Source: Crossiella sp. CA-258035 (GTDB taxonomy: Bacteria > Actinomycetota > Actinomycetes > Mycobacteriales > Pseudonocardiaceae). Taken from it: a stretch of 64,000 nt of DNA. This document shows positions 42,417 through 50,797 of this stretch, in pieces. Positions within the stretch are counted from its first letter, which is position 1, and each line of letters begins with the position of its first letter. The stretch lies in contig NZ_CP116413.1 of NCBI RefSeq assembly GCF_030064675.1, positions 529,001 to 593,000 of the forward strand, in the 5' to 3' direction. The notes beneath the pieces were generated by a model, which was given only the letters and a program-made list of their open reading frames with translations, had not been told where the DNA came from and made no database searches. The position numbers were made by a program, and so were the translations under genes.

Positions 42417-42464
42417 ACAAGCTCTGGTCACGAGTTGGGGTAGAGGGTTTGACCTGGCTGGTCC

Positions 42465-42625
42465 TGCCGGGCCAGCATCAGCACCAGTAGGAACAGCAAC
42501 ACGCCTTGACGCAGGGGAAGCCGGTCGAAATCCGGCGCTGACCCGCAACGGTGGGCCGCGACACGCGGCGAGCCCGAGTACCTGCCGCAAGGTGCGACCA
42601 CCGATCTCCGTCGAGGCTTGCGGAA
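42465..42625 (+). ncRNA. Cobalamin (adenosylcobalamin) riboswitch upstream of btuFCD
   Basis: The conserved core is readable: GGGGAAGCCGGTCGAAATCC (42514-42533), GGCGCTGACCCGCAAC (42534-42549), GGTGGGC, and the B12 box AGCCCGAGTACCTGCC (~42571-42586). A typical actinobacterial ending, CTCCGTCGAGGCTTGCGG (42607-42624), follows just before the btuF ribosome-binding site. It should repress the B12 uptake operon when cobalamin is plentiful. The 5' limit is approximate. Confidence 0.92.
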
Positions 42626-42632
42626 GGTGTCC

Positions 42633-43604
42633 ATGAAGAACTCGTTGCTCGCCGCTGTGTGCGCGCTCACGCTGCTCATCCCGGCCTGTGGGAGCCCGTC
42701 GGCCGCGCCGAGCGCCCCCGCCGCGCAGGAGATCGGCAACTGCGGCCGGACGCAGAAGTTCGACGGCCCGCCCAAGCGCATCCTCAGCCTGAACCAGCAC
42801 GCCACCGAGATCCTGGTCGCGCTCGGTGTGACCGACCGGATCGTCGGCACCGCCTTCCCGGACACCCCGGACGTGCCAGCCGAGATCGCCGCGGACTACG
42901 CCAAGGTCAAGACCGTCTCGGAGAAGTACCCGAGCGCGGAACAGCTGCTGGGCACCGAACCGGACCTGGTGGTCGGCGGCTACGCCAGCGCCTTCGCCGA
43001 GAAGGACGGCCGCGGCCGGGAAGCCTTGGAGGCCAAGGGCATCCGCACCTTCCTGCTGTCGGAGAACTGCCCGGACGCGACCGCGGCGATCAGCACCTAC
43101 ACCGAGGACCTGACCGCGCTGGGCCGGGCGCTGGGCGTGCCCGACCGGGCGGCCAAGCTGGTCGAGCAGACCACCAAGGCGGTCGAGGAGGTCACCGCCA
43201 AGGTCGCCGCCGCGAACCGGCCCGCGGTGCCGGTGTTCTTCTACGACAGCGGCGAGCAGGCCCCGTTCACCGTGGGCGGCCGCGGCCTGGGCAACGAGCT
43301 GGCCAAGCGCGCGGGCGGGCGCAACATCTTCGCCGACGTGGCCAAGGTCTTCGGCGACGCCAGCTGGGAGCAGGTCGCCGAGCGCGCGCCCGAGGTGATC
43401 GTGCTGGTGGACTACCTCGGCGACAACGGCGGCGTGGACGCCAAACGCCGCTTCCTGGAAGGACATCCGCTGGCCTCGGGCACCCCGGCGATGCGGAACA
43501 AGCGGCTGGTCACGCTGACCCTGCCGGACCTGATCGAAGGCATCCGGCTGCCCGCCGCGCTGCGCACCCTGGCCGCCGGCGTGCACCCGGACCTCTTCCG
43601 GTGA
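42633..43604 (+). CDS. btuF: Cobalamin ABC transporter substrate-binding lipoprotein
   Basis: 323 residues from the ATG at 42633, preceded by GCGGAAGG. A lipobox, LLIPAC, follows a short signal peptide. The periplasmic-binding class III fold is shown by RILSLNQHATEILVALGVTDRIVGT, QLLGTEPDLVVGG and FGDASWEQVAERAPEVIVLVDY. By homology alone it could be a siderophore or heme binder; the cobalamin riboswitch directly upstream assigns it to B12 or cobinamide uptake. The permease gene overlaps its stop (GTGA). Confidence 0.9.
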   Translation: MKNSLLAAVCALTLLIPACGSPSAAPSAPAAQEIGNCGRTQKFDGPPKRILSLNQHATEILVALGVTDRIVGTAFPDTPDVPAEIAADYAKVKTVSEKYPSAEQLLGTEPDLVVGGYASAFAEKDGRGREALEAKGIRTFLLSENCPDATAAISTYTEDLTALGRALGVPDRAAKLVEQTTKAVEEVTAKVAAANRPAVPVFFYDSGEQAPFTVGGRGLGNELAKRAGGRNIFADVAKVFGDASWEQVAERAPEVIVLVDYLGDNGGVDAKRRFLEGHPLASGTPAMRNKRLVTLTLPDLIEGIRLPAALRTLAAGVHPDLFR

Positions 43605-44632
43605 CCCGGATCCCCCTCGGCCTGACCCTGCTGCTCGCGGTACTGGCGCTGCTCGGCGCCGCCAGCCTGGCCCTGTCCTTCGGGTCGGTGGCGGTGCCGG
43701 TCGGCCAGGTGTGGCGGATCCTGCTGCACTGGGTCGCGCCGGGGCTGGTGGAGGCCGACTGGTCGCCGGTGCGGGCCTCGATCATCCGCGAGTCCCGACT
43801 GCCCAGGGTGGTGCTGGCGGTGCTGGTCGGGGCCGCGCTGGCGCTGGCCGGGGCGGTGGCGCAGATCGTCACCCGCAACCCGCTGGCCGACCCCTACCTG
43901 CTGGGCGTCAACTCCGGGGCCGGGTTCTTCGTGGCCGTGGTGCTGGTGCTGGGCATCGGCGCGGGCGCGCTGGGCGCGGCCACCGTGCCGATCGCGGCCT
44001 TCCTGGGCGCGCTGCTGGCACTGCTGCTGGTGCTCGCGGTGGCCGGGCGGTTCGGCTCGGTGACCGCGCTGGTGCTCGGCGGGCTCGGCGTGGCGCAGAT
44101 CTTCGGCGCGGGCATCCTGCTGGTGATCTTCCTGGCGGCCAAGGGCGATCAGGCCAAGCAGGTGCTGTTCTGGCTCAGCGGCGGGCTCGGCGACGCGCGC
44201 TGGCACACCATGGCGGTGCCCGGCGCGGTGCTGCTGCTGGCGCTGGGCGCTGGCCTGGCCGTCGGCCGCTGGCTCAACCTGCTCTCCGCGGGCGATGACG
44301 GGGCGGCGGCGCTGGGCGTGGACCCGAAGCGGGTGCGGCTGCTGGCCCTGGTCGGGGTCGCGCTGCTGGCCGGGACCTCGGTCACGGTGGCCGGTGGCAT
44401 CGCCTTCGTCGGCCTGATCATCCCGCAGGCGGCCGCGTTCCTGGTCGGCGCGGACGCCAGGCGGCTGCTGCCGGTGTCCGCGGTGCTGGGCGGGCTCTTC
44501 CTGGTCTGCGCGGACCTGCTGGCCAGGATCGTCATCGCCCCGCTGGAGGTGCCGGTCGGCGCGGTCACCTCCTCGGTCGGCGGCGCGGTGTTCCTGGTGA
44601 TGCTGTACCGGCGGCGGGGGAGGGCGACGTGA
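43601..44632 (+). CDS. btuC: Cobalamin ABC transporter permease
   Basis: 343 residues from the GTG at 43601, overlapping the btuF stop by four bases. FecCD/BtuC-type permease with about ten transmembrane helices: ESRLPRVVLAVLVGAALALAGAVAQIVTRNPLADPYLLGVNSGAG near the start, and the ATPase-contact region GDDGAAALGVDPKRVR followed by AGGIAFVGLIIPQAAAFLVGADARR. It pairs with the adjacent ATPase. Expression should follow the B12 riboswitch. Confidence 0.94.
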   Translation: MTRIPLGLTLLLAVLALLGAASLALSFGSVAVPVGQVWRILLHWVAPGLVEADWSPVRASIIRESRLPRVVLAVLVGAALALAGAVAQIVTRNPLADPYLLGVNSGAGFFVAVVLVLGIGAGALGAATVPIAAFLGALLALLLVLAVAGRFGSVTALVLGGLGVAQIFGAGILLVIFLAAKGDQAKQVLFWLSGGLGDARWHTMAVPGAVLLLALGAGLAVGRWLNLLSAGDDGAAALGVDPKRVRLLALVGVALLAGTSVTVAGGIAFVGLIIPQAAAFLVGADARRLLPVSAVLGGLFLVCADLLARIVIAPLEVPVGAVTSSVGGAVFLVMLYRRRGRAT

Positions 44633-45402
44633 GCGTGCGCACCGAGGACGTGCGGGTGGCGCTCGGCGGCCGGTTCGTGGTGGACGGGGTGAGCCTCTCG
44701 CTGGCGCCCGGCGAGGTGCTGGGACTGGTGGGCCCCAACGGTTCCGGCAAGACCTCGCTGCTGCGCACGCTCTACCGCGCGCTGACCCCGGCCGGCGGCG
44801 CGGTGCTGGTGGACCAGCGGCCGGTCGCCGAGCTCGGGCGGCGCGAGCTGGCCAGGACGCTGGCCGCGACCACCCAGGAGCCCGAGCACGCGGCCGCGCT
44901 GACCGTGGCCGAGGTGGTCGGCCAGGGCCGCACCTGCCACCGCGGCTGGCTGGAGTCGCTGCGCGCGCAGGACCACGCCGCGGTGGCCGAGGCGATCGCG
45001 CTGGCCGACCTGGAAGCCTTGCGGGACCGGGATGTGCGCACCCTCTCCGGCGGTGAGCGGCAGCGGGTCTCCATCGCCCGCGCGCTGGCCCAGCAGCCGC
45101 GGATCCTGGTGCTGGACGAGCCGACCAACCACCTCGACCTGCGCCACCAGCTCGCCGTGCTGGAGCTGTTGCGGGCCCGCGCGGCCGAGGGCCTGTCCGT
45201 GCTGCTCACCCTGCACGACCTGCGGCTCGCGGTGGAGCACTGCGACCGGCTGGTGGTGCTGGACAACGGCCGGGTGGTCACCGCGGGGCCGCCGGTGGAG
45301 GTGCTCACCGCCGAGCTGCTGGCCGGGGTGTTCGGCGTGCGCGGTCAGCTGCGCGCGCTGCCCGACGGACGATCCACTGTGGACATCCAGGGAACGATAT
45401 GA
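44629..45402 (+). CDS. btuD: Cobalamin ABC transporter ATPase
   Basis: 257 residues, with a GTG start that overlaps the permease stop by four bases. Walker A is GPNGSGKTS, the Q-loop lies near TTQEPEHAAALTV, the signature is TLSGGERQRVSIARAL and Walker B with D-loop is ILVLDEPTNHLDLRHQ; the H-loop His is in LTLHDLRLAVEHCD. It energises BtuC. Near the C-terminus it contains the palindrome ATCCACTGTGGAC, encoding STVD. It ends five bases from the convergent XRE gene. Confidence 0.95.
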   Translation: MSVRTEDVRVALGGRFVVDGVSLSLAPGEVLGLVGPNGSGKTSLLRTLYRALTPAGGAVLVDQRPVAELGRRELARTLAATTQEPEHAAALTVAEVVGQGRTCHRGWLESLRAQDHAAVAEAIALADLEALRDRDVRTLSGGERQRVSIARALAQQPRILVLDEPTNHLDLRHQLAVLELLRARAAEGLSVLLTLHDLRLAVEHCDRLVVLDNGRVVTAGPPVEVLTAELLAGVFGVRGQLRALPDGRSTVDIQGTI

Positions 45403-45407
45403 GCTGC

Positions 45408-46268
45408 CTAGGCCAGTTCCTTGGCGAACTGGCGGATCAGGCGCAGCGAGTCCGCGGTGCTCAGCGCGTGTTCCACGGCCTGGTTGAACGCCGAGTCGAA
45501 CTCGCGCAGCCGCACCGGGTGGTCGATCAGCGAGGTCGAGGTGACCGTCTCCTGCCACAGCAGCGTGGGCAGCCGCCGGCTCGGGAAGTCGAGCAGGTGG
45601 AAGGCGCCGCCGCCGAGGGCGTGGAAGGCCGCCGCGGTGAACGGCACCAACCGGATGTCCACAGTGGACGGTCGCTGTTCGACCACGGCGGCCAGGTGCC
45701 GCAGCTGCGCGGCCAGCACCGCGCGGCCGCCGACCTGCTGGTGCAGCACGGCCTCGGTGACCACCGCGGTGAGCCGCACCGGCTCCGGCCCGTCCAGCCG
45801 GTGCTGCCGGATCAGCCTGGCCTCCAGCACCCGCTCCACGTCGGCCATCCGGATGTTCGGCCCAGCGCCGCGGATCACCGCGCGGGCGTAGTCCTCGGTC
45901 TGCAGCAGGGCCGGTACCAGGCCGCCGTCGTAGGAGCGGATCGCGGCCGCGCCGTGCTCGTAGCCGAAGAAGCGCAGGGTGTCGTCGGTGAACAGCCCGG
46001 AGTAGCCCTGCCACCAGCTGCGCTGCTCGGCCGCGGCGCGCAGCTCGATCAGCCCGGCGTAGGACTCCTCGCTGAGCCGGTAGGCCTTGGCCAGCGCCTT
46101 CAGCCGGACGTCGGTGATCTTCAGCTTCCCGCCCTCGACCCCGGAGACGTAGGGCTGGGTGAGCTTGGCGGCCTTGGCCGCGGCGACCGCGGTCAGGCCG
46201 GTCAGCTCCCGGTGCTCGCGCAGCCGGAGGCCGAGCTCCCAGTTGGCGACGGTGGGTGAAGTGGGCAC
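45408..46268 (-). CDS. XRE-family DNA-binding protein with DUF5753
   Basis: 286 residues from the GTG at 46268, with CTGGAG eight bases upstream. The helix-turn-helix at ~15-70 (ELGLRLREHRELTGLTAVAAAKAAKLTQPYVSGVEGGKLKITDVRLKALAKAY) is followed by the DUF5753 domain: FFGYEHGAAAIRSYDGGLVPALLQTEDYARAVIRG and the ending DHPVRLREFDSAFNQAVEHALSTADSLRLIRQFAKEL. Such proteins (BldB/WhiJ-type systems) usually sit beside a DUF397 partner, which is absent. The divergent neighbour is a FhuF-like protein, and short palindromes fill the gap between them. Confidence 0.9.
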   Translation of the reverse strand: MPTSPTVANWELGLRLREHRELTGLTAVAAAKAAKLTQPYVSGVEGGKLKITDVRLKALAKAYRLSEESYAGLIELRAAAEQRSWWQGYSGLFTDDTLRFFGYEHGAAAIRSYDGGLVPALLQTEDYARAVIRGAGPNIRMADVERVLEARLIRQHRLDGPEPVRLTAVVTEAVLHQQVGGRAVLAAQLRHLAAVVEQRPSTVDIRLVPFTAAAFHALGGGAFHLLDFPSRRLPTLLWQETVTSTSLIDHPVRLREFDSAFNQAVEHALSTADSLRLIRQFAKELA

Positions 46269-46291
46269 GAACACGACTCCAGATGACGGTG

Positions 46292-46314
46292 CTGATATCA
46301 GTCGAGAAGTCTCG
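46292..46314. promoter_or_regulatory. Two short palindromes in the XRE/FhuF-like divergent gap
   Basis: CTGATATCAG (46292-46301, perfect) and CGAGA-AG-TCTCG (46303-46314) lie side by side in the 49-base space between the two start codons. They are candidate operators for the XRE protein. Confidence 0.45.
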
Positions 46315-46317
46315 CAC

Positions 46318-47007
46318 ATGCCAGCCGGCCACGAAGGAGTGATGGCCGCCGCCTGCCCGGAGATCAGGGTCCGCTGCGACCCGGCCCCGCCGGATGCGCT
46401 GTCCTGCGCCGAGGTCGCGGCCGATCCGGCGGTGGCGTTGCGGCTGGTAGAGGCCGAGATGACGGCCACCGCGCACCGGGTGCACGCGGCGGCCGCGCGC
46501 ACCGCGCTGTCGGTCTACGCGATCAAGATCGGCCAGGCCACCGTGCTGCCCTGGGCGCTGGGCCTGGGCTGGTGGCACCCGGACCGGGTGCGGCTGGGCG
46601 GGGACGGCGGCCACGGCTGGCACACCCTGCACCTGCCGGGCGAACCGGTGCCGGTGGAGCTGGACGAGCTGATCGGGACGATCTTCGACGGGCACCTGTT
46701 CCGGGTGGCCGGGCACCTGCGGGTGGTCCGCGGCTGCGCGGCACCGGCGATGCGCGGGCAGATCGGCTTCGGGATCGGCACCGCCCTCGCCCGCGCGGCT
46801 CGGGGCGGTGCCGACTCAGCCCGGCTTTCCCTTGCGTACCAACGGTTGTGCTCAGTCGTGCCGTGGCTGGCCCCGACCGGCCGACTGCTCACCGGCGCGA
46901 AGGGCCTGACCTACCTGCGCAACCACTGCTGCCTGTTCTGGACCGCCCCGGGGGAGGACGCCTGCCGGAGCTGTCCCAGGCGGACCGATGCGGACCGGCT
47001 CAGCTGA
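46318..47007 (+). CDS. FhuF-like (2Fe-2S) ferric reductase-type protein
   Basis: 229 residues from the ATG at 46318; ATG 46342 is an alternative next to GAAGGAG. The C-terminus has the exact FhuF cluster motif: CC (in LRNHCCLFW), ten residues, then C-x2-C (ACRSCPRR). The upstream half includes LPWALGLGWWHPDRVRLGG and YQRLCSVVPWLAPTGRLLTGAKGLTYLRNHCC, as in actinobacterial (2Fe-2S)-binding proteins. FhuF-type proteins release iron from ferric siderophores. Its neighbours are the B12 uptake operon and the heme locus, with which it converges and overlaps by eight bases. Confidence 0.85.
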   Translation: MPAGHEGVMAAACPEIRVRCDPAPPDALSCAEVAADPAVALRLVEAEMTATAHRVHAAAARTALSVYAIKIGQATVLPWALGLGWWHPDRVRLGGDGGHGWHTLHLPGEPVPVELDELIGTIFDGHLFRVAGHLRVVRGCAAPAMRGQIGFGIGTALARAARGGADSARLSLAYQRLCSVVPWLAPTGRLLTGAKGLTYLRNHCCLFWTAPGEDACRSCPRRTDADRLS

Positions 47008-47503
47008 ACTGGACCGGGATGAACACGTCGAAGCTGCGGTCGCCGGCCTGCCAGTGGTCCCGGCGGGTGATGATCGCGCAGGTCTCCACGGTGCAGTCCA
47101 GGCCACCGGCGTTCTGCTTGAGGAAGACCTTCGCGGTGAACGAGCCGTCCGCCGCGATCGGGTAGGTGTTGCCGCCCATCGGGGTGTTGGTCACCCACGC
47201 GGACGGGCCGACCCCGGTGCCGCCCTGCCCGTCCCCGCCCTGGCAGGGGCCGGGCTTGACGCCGTAGCTGAGGTCCGCCGGGACCTTGCACAGCGCCACG
47301 TAGTAGCCCTTGTCGGTGTGGTAGCCGGTGCCCGTCACGGTGATCTCCTGGCCGTTGACCGCGATCGCGGTGGCCTCGGAGGCGGTGATGGTGCGGCCGT
47401 TGCGGCTGGCCGAGTCCGGAGCCGCCATGGCGGTGCCGGTCATCGCCAGCACACCGGCGAGCGCGCCGAAGGAGACGAGCGCGGCCTTCACCTTGTTCTT
47501 CAT
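47000..47503 (-). CDS. Secreted single-domain protein with neocarzinostatin-like four-Cys Ig fold
   Basis: 167 residues from the ATG at 47503, with GAGGGAA upstream. Signal peptide of ~27 residues (..TGTAMA). The mature domain follows a pattern shared with two other proteins of the locus: VTGTGYHTDKGYYVALC, PGPC, WVTN, LDCTVETCAIITRRDH and DRSFDVFIPVQF. Four Cys in two pairs and the closing beta-strands recall the enediyne apoprotein (neocarzinostatin) fold. No enediyne genes are nearby; by context it probably takes part in heme or iron handling outside the cell. Its ATG overlaps the stop of the beta-propeller gene by four bases, so it is the last gene of the heme operon. Confidence 0.8.
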   Translation of the reverse strand: MKNKVKAALVSFGALAGVLAMTGTAMAAPDSASRNGRTITASEATAIAVNGQEITVTGTGYHTDKGYYVALCKVPADLSYGVKPGPCQGGDGQGGTGVGPSAWVTNTPMGGNTYPIAADGSFTAKVFLKQNAGGLDCTVETCAIITRRDHWQAGDRSFDVFIPVQFS

Positions 47504-48975
47504 GCTGATTCCCTCTTCTTGGTTCGGTGGTGGAACAGCAGCAGGGCGGTGCCGGCCGTCAGGAGGGCCAGCCCGGTCAGCAACGGGAAGATCGGTTCCG
47601 CGCCGGTCTTGGCCAGCCTGGGGGTGGGCGGCTGGACCTGGGCCGGTGGCGGGGCGACGACCGGGGTGGTGGAGGTCGTCGTCGTGCTGGGAGTGGTGGA
47701 GGTCGGTGGCGGAGTGGTGGTGGTGCTGGTCGGGGTGGTCGTGGCCGGACCGCCGGGCACGGTGAGCACCGCGGCCGCGGTCGGCGTGCTGCCGGTGGCG
47801 TTGCCGAACACGGCCCGGTAGTGCCTGCCGGACAACCGGGTCTCCGCGAGCACGGTCAGCGTGTCGCCGGTTTCGGCTAACTCGGCCCAGCTGCGGCCGC
47901 CGTCGATGCTCTCCTGCCAGCGCACCGAGGTCGCGCCCCGGGCGCTGGCCTGGAACCGCGCGGGCTTGCCCGGCTCGGCCTCGGTGCTGACCGGTTCGCT
48001 GAGCAGCACCGGCGCGGCGAACCGGGCGAAGACCTGGAGGTTGTTGCCGTCGGCCACGTACACCGCGCCGGTGGCCGGGTTCACCCCGATCATCCCGGGC
48101 GCGGCCACCTCCAGGGTGCCGATCACCTTGCGCGCCACCGGGTTCAGCACCGCGACCTGGCCGAGCTCGGCCTGCCCGGTGTAGAGGAACCCGGTGGCCG
48201 GGTCGACCGCGGCCCGGCCCGCGCCCGCCCCGGCGGCGAAGGGTTCGCCGAGCACCTGGTTGGTCCTGGTGTCCACGGTGGTGACCGTGCCGTTGCCCTG
48301 GTTCACCGCGTACAACCGGTGCAGCACCGGGTCAACGGCCAGCCCGCGCGGGTTCGCGCCCACCGGAATGGTGGCGATCACCTTGCGCGCCTTGGTGTCC
48401 AGCACCGAGACGGTGTTGTCGTCCAGGTTGGACACATAGGCGCGGTCGCCGTGCACCACCACCTGGTCCGGTCCGGAGCCCACCGGGATCGAGGCGATCA
48501 CCTTGCGCTGCAACGGATCCAGCACCGACACCACGGCCGCGCCACCTTCGGCCACGAACACCTGGCCGGAGCCCTCGTCCACACCGACGCCGTTGGGACC
48601 CGCGCCGACCGGGATGGTCGCGGTGACCTGCCGGGTGGCCGCGTCGATGACCGACACCGAGGGCTTCTTGTCGATCACGCCCCGGTTGACCGCGAACACG
48701 GTGCCGGTGCGGGTGTTCGCGGCCAGCTGCGCGGGCAGGTTGCCCAGCTTGACCGGGGTGCCGACGACCTGGTGCCCGCCGTCCAGCGCGGCGGCGGTGC
48801 CGTTGCGGGTGCTGGTGAACCAGGTCTCGCCGCCGAGCGCGACGAAGGAGTTCACGCCCGGCACGGCGAGCGTGGCCGCTTTCTCGTGCCGCACGGGCTC
48901 GGCGGCCTGCGCGGACGGCGCGGCCGCCAGCAGCGCGCCCGCGGTCAGCAGCAGCACCGGAAGTCGGTGGAACAT
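47500..48975 (-). CDS. Cell-wall-anchored YVTN beta-propeller protein with LAKTG sorting signal
   Basis: 491 residues from the ATG at 48975, with GGGAGAG upstream. A signal peptide is followed by a seven-bladed YVTN-type propeller (repeats such as KVIASIPVGSGPDQVVVHGDRAYVSNLDDNTVSVLD), an Ig-like segment (SVRWQESIDGGRSWAELAETGDTL), a Thr/Pro-rich stalk, then LAKTG, a hydrophobic helix and a basic tail. LAxTG is the class E sortase signal, so the propeller is probably covalently wall-linked. It lies 14 bases after hmuV and overlaps the next gene. It carries a TTA leucine codon (47878-47880, minus strand). Its role in heme capture is inferred from context. Confidence 0.85.
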   Translation of the reverse strand: MFHRLPVLLLTAGALLAAAPSAQAAEPVRHEKAATLAVPGVNSFVALGGETWFTSTRNGTAAALDGGHQVVGTPVKLGNLPAQLAANTRTGTVFAVNRGVIDKKPSVSVIDAATRQVTATIPVGAGPNGVGVDEGSGQVFVAEGGAAVVSVLDPLQRKVIASIPVGSGPDQVVVHGDRAYVSNLDDNTVSVLDTKARKVIATIPVGANPRGLAVDPVLHRLYAVNQGNGTVTTVDTRTNQVLGEPFAAGAGAGRAAVDPATGFLYTGQAELGQVAVLNPVARKVIGTLEVAAPGMIGVNPATGAVYVADGNNLQVFARFAAPVLLSEPVSTEAEPGKPARFQASARGATSVRWQESIDGGRSWAELAETGDTLTVLAETRLSGRHYRAVFGNATGSTPTAAAVLTVPGGPATTTPTSTTTTPPPTSTTPSTTTTSTTPVVAPPPAQVQPPTPRLAKTGAEPIFPLLTGLALLTAGTALLLFHHRTKKRESA

Positions 48976-48989
48976 GACGCTCTCCCAGG

Positions 48990-49772
48990 TCATTCGTGGT
49001 CTCGGCGGGGCAGCACCAGTGGCGCCCCGGTGCGCGGATGGGCCAGCACCTCGACCTGGTGCCGGTAGACCCGGCTGAGCAGCTCGCCGGTGAGCACCTT
49101 CGCCGGTGGCCCGGAGGCGGCCAGCTCGCCGCCGGAGAGCAGCGCGACCCGGTCCGCGTAGGCCGCGGCCAGGCCGAGGTCGTGCAGCACCACGACCACC
49201 GCGTCCCCGGCCGCGGCCCGGCGTTTCGCGATGCGCAGCACCGCTTCCTGGTGCCGCAGGTCCAGCGCGGCGGTGGGTTCGTCGAGCAGCAGCAGCCCGG
49301 CCCGCTGGGCCAGCACCCTGGCCAGCGCCACCCTGGCCCGCTCGCCGCCGGAGAGCGAGGGGAACCGGCGCCGGGCGAACTCGGTCACCTCGGTCTCCCG
49401 CATGGCCTCGGCGATGACCTCCTCGTCCAGCTCGGCCGCCGGCGTGCCCGCCCAGGGCGCGCGGCCCATCTCGACCACCTCGGCCACGGTGAACGGGAAG
49501 GACAGCAGAACCTGTTGCGGCAGCACGGCCCGCAGCTTGGCCAGCTCCTTCGGCCGGTAGCCGCCAACGGGTTTCCCGTGCACCAGCACCTGCCCCGCCG
49601 AGGGCGCGAGGTCCCCGGCCAGCGCGGCCAGCAGCGTGGACTTGCCCGCGCCGTTGGGACCGAGCAGCGCCAGCACCTCGCTGGTGCGCGCGGTCAGGCT
49701 CACCCCGTGCAGCACCGGCTGCCCGCCGAGGACCACGCCGACGCCGAGGGTCTCGGCGATCACCTGGCTCAT
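48990..49772 (-). CDS. hmuV: Heme ABC transporter ATPase
   Basis: 260 residues, with the ATG at 49772 overlapping the hmuU stop. Walker A is GPNGAGKST, the Q-loop region is LPQQVLLSFPFTVAEVVEMGR (typical of HmuV), the signature is SLSGGERARVALARVL and Walker B is LLLLDEPTAALDLRHQE; the H-loop is VVLHDLGLAAAYAD. It powers heme import through HmuU. The gene order hmuT-hmuU-hmuV and the iron box upstream of the operon support heme over other metal chelates. Confidence 0.94.
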   Translation of the reverse strand: MSQVIAETLGVGVVLGGQPVLHGVSLTARTSEVLALLGPNGAGKSTLLAALAGDLAPSAGQVLVHGKPVGGYRPKELAKLRAVLPQQVLLSFPFTVAEVVEMGRAPWAGTPAAELDEEVIAEAMRETEVTEFARRRFPSLSGGERARVALARVLAQRAGLLLLDEPTAALDLRHQEAVLRIAKRRAAAGDAVVVVLHDLGLAAAYADRVALLSGGELAASGPPAKVLTGELLSRVYRHQVEVLAHPRTGAPLVLPRRDHE

Positions 49773-50797
49773 GCCCACCCGCCCTGACGGGCCCTGGTGC
49801 GGCGCAGCAGCCAGAAGAAGAACGGCCCGCCGACCAGCGCGGTCAGCGCCCCGATGGGCAGCTCCACCGGCGCCATCGCGGTGCGCGCCACCAGGTCCCC
49901 GGCCACCACGACCACCGCCCCGCCCAGCGCGCTGACCGGGATCAGGTACCGGTGCCCAGGCCCGATGACCATGCGAACGACGTGCGGCACAACCAGTCCG
50001 ACGAACCCGATCATGCCGGCCACGGCCACCGCCGCCGAGGTCAGCAGGGCCACCACGAACATCGAGGTGCCGCGCAGCCGCTCGATGTGCACGCCCAGGT
50101 GCCGGGCCGGTCGCTCGCCGAGCGCGAGCAGGTCCAGCTGCCTGGCGAACAGCGGCGCGAGCAACAGCCCGGCGATCGCGCAGGGCAGCACCGCGAGCAC
50201 CTTCGGCCAGGTGGTCTGGGCCAGGCTGCCCATCATCCAGAACACCACCGAGCGCAGCTGGGCGTCGTTGGAGTAGGTGAGCAGCAGGTTGATCACCGCG
50301 CCGGTGGCCGCGTTCACCGCGATCCCGGTCAGCACCAGGGTGACCACCTCGGTCCGCCCGCCGGAGCGGGACACCAGGTACACCACCGCCACCGTGACCA
50401 GCCCGCCGGCGAAGGCCGCCGCGGGCAGCGTCCAGGTGCCCAGCGCGGTCACCCCGAGCACGGTCACCGCGCTGGCCGCCACCGCCGCGCCGCCGGAGAC
50501 ACCGACCACCGCGGGCTCGGCCAGCGGATTGCCGAACACGCCCTGCATCACCGCGCCCGCGCAGGCCAGCGAGGCCCCGACCAGCACCCCGAGCAGCACC
50601 CGGGGAAACCGGATCTGCCACAGCACCGCGTCCAGGTAGCCGGTCGGCGGCGCGCCGGCCAGCCCGAGCCGGTGCGCCACCGAGGCGAGCACATCGGCCA
50701 CCGGGCTCGGGAAGGCCCCGATGCCCGCGCCCAGCAGGCAGAGCAGGACGAGCGCGATCCCCAGGCCCAGCACCAGGGCCAGGCGGCGTGTTCGCAT
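49769..50797 (-). CDS. hmuU: Heme ABC transporter permease
   Basis: 342 residues from the ATG at 50797, overlapping the hmuT stop by three bases. FecCD-type permease of about ten helices: IRFPRVLLGVLVGASLACAGAVMQGVFGNPLAEPAVVGVSGGAAVA near the start, LGERPARHLGVHIERLR for the ATPase contact, and MIGFVGLVVPHVVRMVIGPGHRYLIPVSALGGA with the conserved GPxHR segment typical of heme permeases. It is translationally coupled on both sides. Confidence 0.94.
   Translation of the reverse strand: MRTRRLALVLGLGIALVLLCLLGAGIGAFPSPVADVLASVAHRLGLAGAPPTGYLDAVLWQIRFPRVLLGVLVGASLACAGAVMQGVFGNPLAEPAVVGVSGGAAVAASAVTVLGVTALGTWTLPAAAFAGGLVTVAVVYLVSRSGGRTEVVTLVLTGIAVNAATGAVINLLLTYSNDAQLRSVVFWMMGSLAQTTWPKVLAVLPCAIAGLLLAPLFARQLDLLALGERPARHLGVHIERLRGTSMFVVALLTSAAVAVAGMIGFVGLVVPHVVRMVIGPGHRYLIPVSALGGAVVVVAGDLVARTAMAPVELPIGALTALVGGPFFFWLLRRTRARQGGWA

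Noticed and set aside
42633-45402. Siderophore or heme transporter
   Set aside because: Sequence alone would allow it, but the cobalamin riboswitch directly upstream assigns the operon to B12 uptake.
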